Position numbers and translations under genes: made by a program. The notes under the pieces are model-generated. The model worked only from the letters and a program-made list of their open reading frames with translations. It searched no databases and was not told the origin of the DNA. 64,000 bases of DNA, taken from assembly GCF_000377905.1 (NCBI RefSeq), contig NZ_KB898873.1:124001-188000 (forward strand), in the 5' to 3' direction. Positions 58,487 to 64,000 of the stretch are shown piece after piece. Source of the DNA: Thioalkalivibrio sp. ALMg11 (GTDB lineage: Bacteria > Pseudomonadota > Gammaproteobacteria > Ectothiorhodospirales > Ectothiorhodospiraceae). How positions within the stretch are numbered: the first letter of the stretch is position 1; every line of letters begins with the position of its first letter.

Positions 58487-59691
58487 TGGGCTCGGCGGTG
58501 CCTGCGGTGCGGATGCCTTCTCGCCTGATCGAGTCGGCATACCAGATGGACCTTACCTCCGCACGGCTGATTCGTGCGGCGCTTGCGCGCGTTGACCTCG
58601 CCGCGCTGCCGGTGTCGGCGCCCGTGCCGGATGTGCTGGTGTCGATGCCGGACGTGGCACCGATGATGCCGCCGAAAGCATCGGCGGCAGCCTATCGGGA
58701 TGTGCGGGACGCGATCGACACCCTGGGGAGCGCGGAGCTTGCTTGTGCGCGGAAGGGTCTGCGCCTGCGCTGGCTGGACCGCGCCGACTACCGGGAGGGT
58801 CGTGGCGAGGCCGTTCTTCGGTTCTCCGAGGCGTTGCAGCAGCTCGTGGCCGAGAGCGACCGGGTGCTGATCTACGAGCCGAGCTTGATCCGGGGCCTGA
58901 TGCCCCGCGTGATCCGCCTTCTCGAATGGATCGCCGTCAAGAGCGAGAACGGCCGGGCCTGTCTTGATCTCGCGGAGCTGAGGGAGGCGCTGGGCTTGGT
59001 CGGCCGCTACCCGGCGAAGGGGGATTTCCGCCGGTTCATCATTGCCGAGGGGCTGGATCGTATCCGAAAGCGGCTCGGGGTCGAGCTGGATGCGGCGCCG
59101 ATTCGTGATGGCCGGAAGCTGCTGGGTGTTGAGGTCGATACGAGCGACCTTCGCGCGTTTCTGCGGGTTTCGCAAGTGGCTGAATATGAGAGCGAAAACG
59201 TGGAAGTGTCACAGTCACAGTTACAGGCGCAGTCACTATTACAGGCACAGTCACAATCACAGTCGCAAGTGGTTTCTGGGTGGGGTTCTGGCCGGGGGGT
59301 TGAGTGGGTCCGAACCGGGTCGCGTTGCCCCGCAATACCGAGTCCTCCCCTCTCATCCGAACCGGCTGGGCCGCAGGCCCAGGAAGACCATCATTGCGAT
59401 CTCAATGAGAGCGCTGTGTGTGGTCCTGGTGAGTGGGATCGGGGCCGTGATCTTGATACAAGGGTGCCGGAAGTCTGGTTGAGCTGGGCGGAGTCGTTCT
59501 GCGAGGCCAGTGGGTTGCCGGGGGGTCGCGCGATGTTTCGGGCCGAGGCGGCTCGATGCCTGGCGTATTGGCGGGAGGAGTCCTGCGGCGAGGTGTCGGT
59601 TCCGGCTGCGATGCCGATGTGGCTCTGGAAGGCTTGGCTGCGCCGCCGGATGGCCGGTTCAGATGGGTTGCGGCGTGCTGTGGCCGGGTAG
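58486..59691 (+). CDS. Second Rep_3-like protein with DnaT-like tail
   Basis: A 401-residue protein. Residues 10-225 follow the Rep_3 pattern (RLIESAYQMDLTSARLIRAALARVD at the start; LAELREALGLVGRYPAKGDFRRFII later). A Gln/Ser stretch (SQSQLQAQSLLQAQ) follows, then a C-terminal domain (about 325-390, VPEVWLSWAESF to WLWKAWLRRRM) like the tail of the first Rep. The start overlaps the dnaC stop. It may be a co-initiator or a copy-number regulator. Confidence 0.78.
   Translation: MGSAVPAVRMPSRLIESAYQMDLTSARLIRAALARVDLAALPVSAPVPDVLVSMPDVAPMMPPKASAAAYRDVRDAIDTLGSAELACARKGLRLRWLDRADYREGRGEAVLRFSEALQQLVAESDRVLIYEPSLIRGLMPRVIRLLEWIAVKSENGRACLDLAELREALGLVGRYPAKGDFRRFIIAEGLDRIRKRLGVELDAAPIRDGRKLLGVEVDTSDLRAFLRVSQVAEYESENVEVSQSQLQAQSLLQAQSQSQSQVVSGWGSGRGVEWVRTGSRCPAIPSPPLSSEPAGPQAQEDHHCDLNESAVCGPGEWDRGRDLDTRVPEVWLSWAESFCEASGLPGGRAMFRAEAARCLAYWREESCGEVSVPAAMPMWLWKAWLRRRMAGSDGLRRAVAG
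59209..59273 (+). repeat. CACAGT-type hexamer repeats inside the second rep gene
   Basis: About ten degenerate copies of a 6-bp unit (TCACAG, TTACAG, GCACAG and similar) code for the Gln/Ser stretch. The complementary form TGTGACTGT also occurs in the origin at 55906-55914, so the site could be a protein target as well as coding. Confidence 0.55.
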
Positions 59692-59885
59692 CTGTTCATT
59701 TGTACAGTATCCCGAGCCGGGAGGCATGGGCGGCGTGATTCGGGAAGGGCGTGGCCTGTTCCGATGGTGGGCGTTTGGTCCTGGGCGGCGAAGTACGCGG
59801 CGGGGCTCATCGACCTCCGAACCGGCGGCGGCGAAACGCCGCGCACCCGAACGGGCCGGGCAACCGGATTCGGCATCGCGCAAGA
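59692..59885. other. Gene-free stretch after the second rep gene
   Basis: I see no convincing gene, promoter or terminator here. It contains a GTACAGTAT stretch at 59701 that loosely resembles the plasmid box, and one inverted copy of the dispersed 14-bp repeat. Confidence 0.4.
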
Positions 59886-60049
59886 GCGCCTGTGGCGCAG
59901 GATCGCCTACGGCGGGAGTTTTCCTTTGACCCACTCGCTTCGCTCGTGGAGAGAAGCTGCTTTGCAGCCAGAAGGAGTGCTTGCGCACAGGGAGGAGCGC
60001 CTACGGCGCAGAGGATCGCCTGCGGCGGGCCAAGCAGCGCCTACGGCGC
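59886..60049. repeat. Array of short hairpins with 3-4 base loops
   Basis: Consecutive small palindromes: GCGCC-TGT-GGCGC (59886), CGCC-TAC-GGCG (59904), GCTGC-TTT-GCAGC (59956), GTGC-TTGC-GCAC (59977), GCGCC-TAC-GGCGC (59997), CGCC-TGC-GGCG (60017), GCGCC-TAC-GGCGC (60037). The order long-short recurs with similar connecting bases (AGGATCGCC). There is no good reading frame. Confidence 0.7.
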
Positions 60050-60070
60050 CGGGGTGGCACTTCAACCATT

Positions 60071-60117
60071 TACATTGCATTCGCAGTATCTTGGCGATTC
60101 TGACCATGTACAATGTG
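60071..60117 (+). promoter_or_regulatory. Two plasmid boxes upstream of the EAL gene
   Basis: TACATTGCA at 60071-60079 and TACAATGTG at 60109-60117, 38 bp apart, 35-80 bases before the EAL start. The second would be a -10 but lacks a good -35. Confidence 0.45.
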
Positions 60118-60151
60118 GCTATTCGGCCTTCTGGCGTAACGAGGTAGATCA

Positions 60152-60925
60152 ATGGGGAATTTCATCGACTCGGTGGGTACGCACTCGGTTCTGTTTCAGC
60201 CGATCGCACCGCTCCCGTGGCAGCTATCGACGGATGTGGAGTATTACGAGCTGCTGTCTCGCGTCCAGAATCCGGGCGGCTGGGAATGGCGGCTGGAGGA
60301 GCTATTTGCGTGTCCCGATCGGACCCTCAAGGTCGATTTCGCTGTGATGGCCCAAGCCGTGTTAGCCGCCCGGACTCGGCCGAACGAGTGCTTCGGGATC
60401 AACGTGGCCCCGAGCAGCCTGATTCATCCTGAGTACCTGCCTCGCCTGACCGCTGCCGTTCAGAGCCTCCCCTCCCCCGAGAACCTGGTGATTGAGATTA
60501 CGGAGTCATTCGATGCGAGTGAGGCGGTGCTGTTCTCGTTGGTCGCGGCCGTGGAGCGGATCGCGGAAATGGGGGTGAAGACGGCCCTCGATGATTTCGG
60601 CACCGGGGGCGCAGGGCTCGCGATCTTCAGCATGGCGCACTTCGATTACGTCAAGTTCGCCCCGGTGGTCGATGTCACTTCGGATCGAGGCCGCGCGGTT
60701 CTGGAATCGGTGGCCGATACGGCAAACCGCCTGGGCGACTTCTCCGTGATCCTGGAGGGCGTCGAGACTCAGGACATGCTCGATGTGGCGAACGATTGCG
60801 GGGCGTTCTTCGCGCAGGGGTACCACGTTGGGCGCCCAGCAGAACGGCCGATCCCGCCGCAGCCTTTGCGCCTGTCTCCTCGCTCGCGAGGTGGATCGTG
60901 GACTTCTCGCGCGGCGAGCCTTTAA
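60152..60925 (+). CDS. EAL-domain protein (cyclic-di-GMP phosphodiesterase)
   Basis: A 257-residue stand-alone EAL domain. The signature Glu motif reads ELL instead of EAL (VEYYELLSRV), but the other metal and substrate residues are present: INVAPSSL, IEITES, LDDFGTG, a Lys in YVKFAPV, LEGVET and QGYHVGRP. Activity is therefore plausible. It would lower cyclic-di-GMP and favour motility over biofilm, or bind it as a sensor. No signal or membrane domain. A plasmid-borne regulator of host lifestyle. Confidence 0.88.
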   Translation: MGNFIDSVGTHSVLFQPIAPLPWQLSTDVEYYELLSRVQNPGGWEWRLEELFACPDRTLKVDFAVMAQAVLAARTRPNECFGINVAPSSLIHPEYLPRLTAAVQSLPSPENLVIEITESFDASEAVLFSLVAAVERIAEMGVKTALDDFGTGGAGLAIFSMAHFDYVKFAPVVDVTSDRGRAVLESVADTANRLGDFSVILEGVETQDMLDVANDCGAFFAQGYHVGRPAERPIPPQPLRLSPRSRGGSWTSRAASL

Positions 60926-60957
60926 GGCCCCTTCAGATGGCCGGTTCGGAGGGCTTT

Positions 60958-61137
60958 ATGCCGCTTGATGAGTATGTGGAGGCGAAGCGTCGTCGGTATT
61001 TGCGGGCGCTGGAGCTGATTGCTGAGGCGGACCCGGATGGGAGTGATGTGGACCGGGTGCTGTATCGGTGGATCGAGGTGTATCACGAGAGGGATGCCGG
61101 TTCAGATGGGCCGGTTCAGATGAGGAAGGTGGCGTGA
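60958..61137 (+). CDS. Small hypothetical protein
   Basis: A 59-residue charged helical protein (MPLDEYVEAKRRRY). ATG with GGAGGG upstream, the latter formed by a copy of the dispersed repeat. Its C-terminus contains AGSDG and GPVQM encoded by two tandem copies of that repeat. Coupled to the next gene (GTGA). Confidence 0.6.
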   Translation: MPLDEYVEAKRRRYLRALELIAEADPDGSDVDRVLYRWIEVYHERDAGSDGPVQMRKVA

Positions 61138-61370
61138 TTCGCTTTGTCACGGATCAGTGGCTCCACGAGCCGGACATTTTGGCTCCGGTGCGTCACCTGG
61201 AGCTTTCGGTGGTCGATCTCGACGGGAATCTGCTGGCTCAATCCTTGCCGCCGGAGACGGGGTGGACGCACGAGCGCCTGGAGGCTTTTGCGGAGGAGCT
61301 TGCCCCGTTGACCGAGGGGGGCGCTGAAGCTTATCTCGGGCGCGTGTGGGTTGGGGGGACTGAGGTGTAG
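61134..61370 (+). CDS. Small hypothetical protein
   Basis: A 78-residue protein with a beta-rich N-terminus (HLELSVVDLDGNLLAQ). GTG start at 61134 overlapping the upstream stop, with GAGGAAGG. Followed by a strong terminator. Function unknown. Confidence 0.6.
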   Translation: MIRFVTDQWLHEPDILAPVRHLELSVVDLDGNLLAQSLPPETGWTHERLEAFAEELAPLTEGGAEAYLGRVWVGGTEV

Positions 61371-61393
61371 GGTTCCCGGAGTGACAGGCAAAG

Positions 61394-61429
61394 AAAAAGG
61401 CCCCGTGTGGATTCCACCGGGGCCTTTTT
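61394..61429. terminator. Bidirectional terminator
   Basis: AAAAAGGCCCCG/CGGGGCCTTTTT, a 12-bp dyad that supplies its own T run on both strands, between convergent genes. The loop contains a further GTGG/CCAC pair. Confidence 0.92.
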
Positions 61430-61464
61430 CGTGGGCCGGTTCAGATGGCCGGTTCAGATGGCCG

Positions 61465-62013
61465 TCAGTCGCTCTCCACGGCCTGACGGGTGCTTGCGGC
61501 CTCGGATGCCGCCTTGATGCTCTCCTGGGCCTTCAGAGGCCGGGAGAGGCCCTTCATGGCGACCTCGGCCTCGTTGGACCCTGCGGCATAGATCAGGATG
61601 TCTCCGATGCCGAGGATGCGCTGCATGATGCTCTGCTTCAGTTCGACCGACCGGATGGCTGCGAGGCGGATGCTGTGCTGGTTCCGCGCCACGATTCCGT
61701 GGCGATGGGCCACCCGGTTCTCGTCGAGACGGAAGTGATCGACGTAGCGCAGGTACAGGACGCGGAGAATCAGGAAGCCCAGCGCGCCCCACGAGGCGAC
61801 CAGCAGCGAAGGAATGGATGCGCTGGCGATCGCCGCGAAAAGGCCCTGTGGGGGCGGCAGCGGCAGGCTGAGCCCCGGCAGGGTGTACCACGCCGTCACC
61901 CAGACCGGGACCGCTGCGACGAATGGAAGGGCCGCGAGGCTCATCCATTGGTTTCGCCACGCGGGCCGGGCCTCGATGATGGCCTGATTCGTCTGGGTAT
62001 CCTGGTTCTCCAT
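61465..62013 (-). CDS. Membrane PH-domain protein (bPH_2-like)
   Basis: A 182-residue protein. Two membrane segments (about 25-48 and 62-88) precede a bacterial PH domain (about 92-160) with the RLDENRVAHRHGIVARNQHSIRLAAIRSVEL pattern of the YdbT family. Such proteins localise to the membrane; biochemical role unknown. Second gene of the HU unit. Confidence 0.85.
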   Translation of the reverse strand: MENQDTQTNQAIIEARPAWRNQWMSLAALPFVAAVPVWVTAWYTLPGLSLPLPPPQGLFAAIASASIPSLLVASWGALGFLILRVLYLRYVDHFRLDENRVAHRHGIVARNQHSIRLAAIRSVELKQSIMQRILGIGDILIYAAGSNEAEVAMKGLSRPLKAQESIKAASEAASTRQAVESD

Positions 62014-62023
62014 CGTGTCCGCC

Positions 62024-62302
62024 TCAGTTCACCGCGTCCTTGAGTGCCTTGGCCGCCTTGAACGCCGGGGCCTTCTTGGCGGGAACGGTAATCGACTCTC
62101 CGGTGGCCGGGTTGCGAGCGGTGCGGGCGGCCCGGCTCGCCACGGAGAATTTCCCGAAGCCGGGGATGGTGACTTCTTCGCCGTGGCCGAGGGCGTCGGT
62201 GATGGCCTCGAATGCGGATCGCAGGTTGCGTTCCACCTGGGCTTTCGAGGACTCGTTCTTTTCGGTGTCGGCCACGATGTCGGCCAGCTCTTTCATGTTC
62301 AT
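62024..62302 (-). CDS. HU-family histone-like protein
   Basis: A 92-residue HU/IHF-family protein. The DNA-binding arm region (TIPGFGKFSVASRAARTARNPATG) and the dimer core (ELADIVADTEKN) are clear. Start at the first ATG after AAGGAG. Compacts DNA and may assist initiation at the iterons or site-specific recombination. Confidence 0.95.
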   Translation of the reverse strand: MNMKELADIVADTEKNESSKAQVERNLRSAFEAITDALGHGEEVTIPGFGKFSVASRAARTARNPATGESITVPAKKAPAFKAAKALKDAVN

Positions 62303-62337
62303 GTCGTGCTCCTTTTCGGTTGGTGATGGATGCTCGC

Positions 62338-62378
62338 GGCATCCCGGAACCGCCCCCACCGGGCGGCTCGGGGATGCC
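62338..62378 (-). other. Large hairpin upstream of the HU gene
   Basis: Two 18-base arms (62338-62355 and 62361-62378) pair over GGCATCCC/GGGATGCC and CCGCCC/GGGCGG with a mismatched middle. It lies 36 bases before the HU start and just after the upstream gene. No T run; a processing or stability element is as likely as a terminator. Confidence 0.5.
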
Positions 62379-62397
62379 CCGGAGTCCGGGGCGGGCG

Positions 62398-62724
62398 TTA
62401 TTCCGTAATCACGATCTGTTCGAGGATCGGGGCTTCGGGGTTGCGCTGGCTGGGGTGGAACCGCCGGATCGCGAACCGCATGAGCGCGGCCGGGCCTTTC
62501 TCGGCGTCCTCGCGGGCTTCGGCCTGTAGGTAGTCCCGCATGGGGCTTCGTGTTTCGGCGCGAAAGCCCCGGAGCACGAGAGCGCCCTTCCCCTTCGGAG
62601 CGTCGAGGGGCTGGTTCCGGTAACCCTCGCGATCAATGACCAGCTCGCTTTCCGGATCGGGGTCGATGCGGAGTGCGTAGTTCTGGCGGCGGAAATCCTC
62701 TTGAGTCCCCTTAAAGTTCTGCAT
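62398..62724 (-). CDS. Hypothetical protein
   Basis: A 108-residue protein starting MQNFKGTQEDFRRQNYALRID, with AGGAGG upstream. Overlaps the upstream gene by 14 bases. Charged, no membrane segment, no motif recognised. Confidence 0.62.
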   Translation of the reverse strand: MQNFKGTQEDFRRQNYALRIDPDPESELVIDREGYRNQPLDAPKGKGALVLRGFRAETRSPMRDYLQAEAREDAEKGPAALMRFAIRRFHPSQRNPEAPILEQIVITE

Positions 62725-63076
62725 TGGAGTCCTCCTGTTGGCTTGGGGGGTTGAGGGTGGATTCATCCCCCTGTGCATGGGGGTGTGACACGACACCGGG
62801 ACCGTTTTCGAGGTGGTCCCGGATCAGGGCGAGTGCTTCGCTTTGGACGAATCGGGAGCGGGATCGCTTGCCCGATTTCTGGGCCTGTTCGCAGGCGCGC
62901 GAGAACGCGCGATCTCGAATCCAGACCGCTACATCGGTGGGGTCGTCGTTGAACAAATGCAGGAGGATCGCGTAGAGGTTCGAGTCCATCGAAACGGTCG
63001 TCTTGAGGCGACCATCCCGCACGGATACGAGGCGGATATTGCGATCCCGGAGGTTGGTGGCGCGGGGCTCACTCAT
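62711..63076 (-). CDS. Possible ribbon-helix-helix protein
   Basis: A 121-residue basic protein. RLKTTVSMDSNLYAILLHLF followed by a DVAVWIRDRAFSRA helix has the strand-helix-helix rhythm of small DNA-binding or regulatory proteins. Start ATG overlaps the upstream stop (ATGA). Confidence 0.6.
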   Translation of the reverse strand: MSEPRATNLRDRNIRLVSVRDGRLKTTVSMDSNLYAILLHLFNDDPTDVAVWIRDRAFSRACEQAQKSGKRSRSRFVQSEALALIRDHLENGPGVVSHPHAQGDESTLNPPSQQEDSNAEL

Positions 63077-63396
63077 GCCGCCCGATCCCTTTGTGAGCGC
63101 GAGGGCTGGATGCCTTCATCCGAACCGGCCAACCAAGAACGAATCGAGGAGAGGATTTGACGGGCAGAATGCTCATACGGCCCCGAAAGAACGATCTCCG
63201 GCTTCTGCATCCGATGGGAGGGCTTGTAGACCAGCAGGGCCATACGCTGCCTGCCTGCCGGGTGCTGAAACTGCTCCCTCATGGCTTCCCGGTAGTCTTC
63301 ATCTGAACCGGCAAAGTCGGCCGGGGGTGCCAGCAGGCACCCGGAACCGGGGGTGGTGTCTTGCACCGTGTCGTCGATGATTCCGTAGGTCAGCAT
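63073..63396 (-). CDS. Hypothetical protein with two AGSDE segments
   Basis: A 107-residue protein. It contains FAGSDEDY and LAGSDEGI, each encoded by an in-frame copy of the dispersed 14-bp repeat. The start codon itself lies in a third copy. No domain recognised. Confidence 0.6.
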   Translation of the reverse strand: MLTYGIIDDTVQDTTPGSGCLLAPPADFAGSDEDYREAMREQFQHPAGRQRMALLVYKPSHRMQKPEIVLSGPYEHSARQILSSIRSWLAGSDEGIQPSRSQRDRAA

Positions 63397-63408
63397 CCGA
63401 ACCGGCCC

Positions 63409-63735
63409 TCAGTTCGGGAGACGAGTCAGGTTGAGAATCGTGATGTAGCGAACGTCCTCGGGATCGGGGCTCAGGCCCTCCACCTCGCGATTGGTGAGCG
63501 CTTCCTGCGTCGTGGCCCAGACCCCGCTCCGGAGCGTGTCGAATGCCTTGGAGTTCAGCTTGCCGGGCACGCGGAACGACCCATCCAGCACAAACTCCTG
63601 TGGCGCCTGGCCTTTGCGGGCGGTGTCCGGAAGCGCGTACACCTTCCAGGTGACGTGCCACGTCTGCGAGGGCGCGATCCAGTCCCGAAATCGACGTAGG
63701 GGGTTGCGCTGCTCGGGAGGGTTCCCGTTGTCCAT
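63409..63735 (-). CDS. Hypothetical protein
   Basis: A 108-residue protein starting MDNGNPPEQRN. An aromatic beta-rich core (TWHVTWKVYALPD) and a C-terminal VRYITILNLTRLPN. The start lies just after ATACAGGAC. First gene of the minus-strand unit running to 62024 or further. Function unknown. Confidence 0.6.
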   Translation of the reverse strand: MDNGNPPEQRNPLRRFRDWIAPSQTWHVTWKVYALPDTARKGQAPQEFVLDGSFRVPGKLNSKAFDTLRSGVWATTQEALTNREVEGLSPDPEDVRYITILNLTRLPN

Positions 63736-63803
63736 GTCCTGTATCCAGCTTGCGCGCACGATGCGCCTTGATGAATACGAGGATAATCAATTAGGGCACG
63801 AGT

Positions 63804-63820
63804 TACAATGCAGCGCAATG
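63804..63820. promoter_or_regulatory. Plasmid box in the last intergenic region
   Basis: TACAATGCAGCGCAATG, matching both ends of the box. It lies 69 bases upstream of the minus-strand gene at 63735 and in front of a plus-strand leader. No clear -35. Confidence 0.4.
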
Positions 63821-64000
63821 GAATTCTTGAAACACCAGAGTTGAAGATTGCCGAACAAGCCGCTAGGATTCGTCCTGTTGCCGGAAGGTTGCTCCCCTGT
63901 GGCCTTCCGGCTTCATCCGGGCAGGTATTTCTCCTGTTGTGCGTCTGCCCCGGCGACTGGCCGCCGTAAGCGGCCCTCCCTATCGACGTGGGGAGGAAGT
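63821..64000 (+). other. Leader region of a gene probably starting beyond the window
   Basis: No gene is complete here. A GCCGGAAGG/CCTTCCGGC inverted repeat at 63880-63911 and a GGCCGC/GCGGCC one near 63960-63975 could form a structured leader, and GGGGAGGAAG at the very end looks like a ribosome site for a plus-strand start just outside. Confidence 0.4.

Larger units (their letters stand above)
59653..63406. repeat. Dispersed 14-bp repeat GCCGGTTCAGATGG
   Basis: Copies or near-copies at 59653-59666, 59814-59826 (inverted), 60940-60952, 61096-61109, 61110-61123, 61435-61448, 61448-61461, and inverted at 63113-63129, 63300-63312 and 63394-63406; another at 59354-59366. Two tandem pairs occur near gene ends. 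Inside genes the motif reads in frame as AGSDG or AGSDE. Confidence 0.75.

Noticed and set aside
1-64000. Insertion sequences, integrons, resistance genes, tRNA or rRNA genes, toxin-antitoxin or ParAB modules
   Set aside because: None could be supported from motifs in the window; the only recombinase recognised is the XerC/D-like enzyme.

Overview
This window is a large piece of a GC-rich conjugative plasmid (or a plasmid-like integrative element), most likely from a gammaproteobacterium. The evidence is a nearly complete F-type (MPF_F) type IV secretion system in the SXT/IncA-C/IncH style, including a DsbC between TraB and TraV and an S26 peptidase, together with a coupling protein, a candidate MOBH relaxase, an iteron origin with Rep_3 initiators and many plasmid-type accessory genes. 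The proteins are acidic, which would fit a halophilic or alkaliphilic host, but I cannot name the genus. I saw no rRNA, tRNA, insertion sequence, resistance gene or ParA/ParB pair.

Layout. 1-3.5 kb (minus): a DNA-handling operon of ERF annealing protein, SSB and C5 methyltransferase, each followed by a near-identical terminator cassette. 3.5-8.7 kb (plus): TraD coupling protein, small transfer-linked proteins, a RecG-like helicase. 8.7-12.6 kb (minus): relaxase candidate, then a sigma-region-2/XRE fusion regulator and its shorter paralogue. 12.8-17.5 kb: tyrosine recombinase, 22-bp-spaced repeats, a tandem-CsrA protein, an orphan CRISPR-like mini-array, and a divergent pair made of a membrane zinc protein and a CoiA-like nuclease. 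17.4-32.6 kb: accessory genes (autotransporter subtilase, uracil-DNA glycosylase, secreted proteins and lipoproteins, two membrane metallopeptidases, a short TrfA-like protein, a UvrD-like helicase). 32.6-54.9 kb (minus): transfer genes in three blocks, traF-H-G, traA-L-E-K-B-dsbC-V-C-trbI-S26 peptidase, and traW-U-trbC-traN. 55.5-59.7 kb: replication origin, two Rep_3-type initiators with DnaT-like tails, and a DnaC-type loader between them. 59.7-64 kb: EAL protein, PH-domain protein, HU, small hypotheticals.

How it fits together. Rep proteins bound to the iterons probably recruit the host helicase through the plasmid DnaC and the DnaT-like tails. The relaxase and TraD deliver DNA to the TraC/TraB/TraK/TraV channel, and the pilus is made from TraA. 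A palindromic box built on TACAATGTA with flanking TTGAA/TTCAA arms recurs at about fourteen intergenic sites and overlaps the -10 element of several recognisable promoters, so many operons are probably co-regulated. The sigma/XRE pair is the most attractive candidate regulator, but this is inference.

Most unusual items: the cas-less CRISPR-like array whose repeat folds into an 8-bp stem with a GAAA tetraloop, the two-domain CsrA, the sigma-XRE fusion, the split and order-swapped TraN, the Rep-DnaC-Rep module, and the plasmid-wide promoter box.
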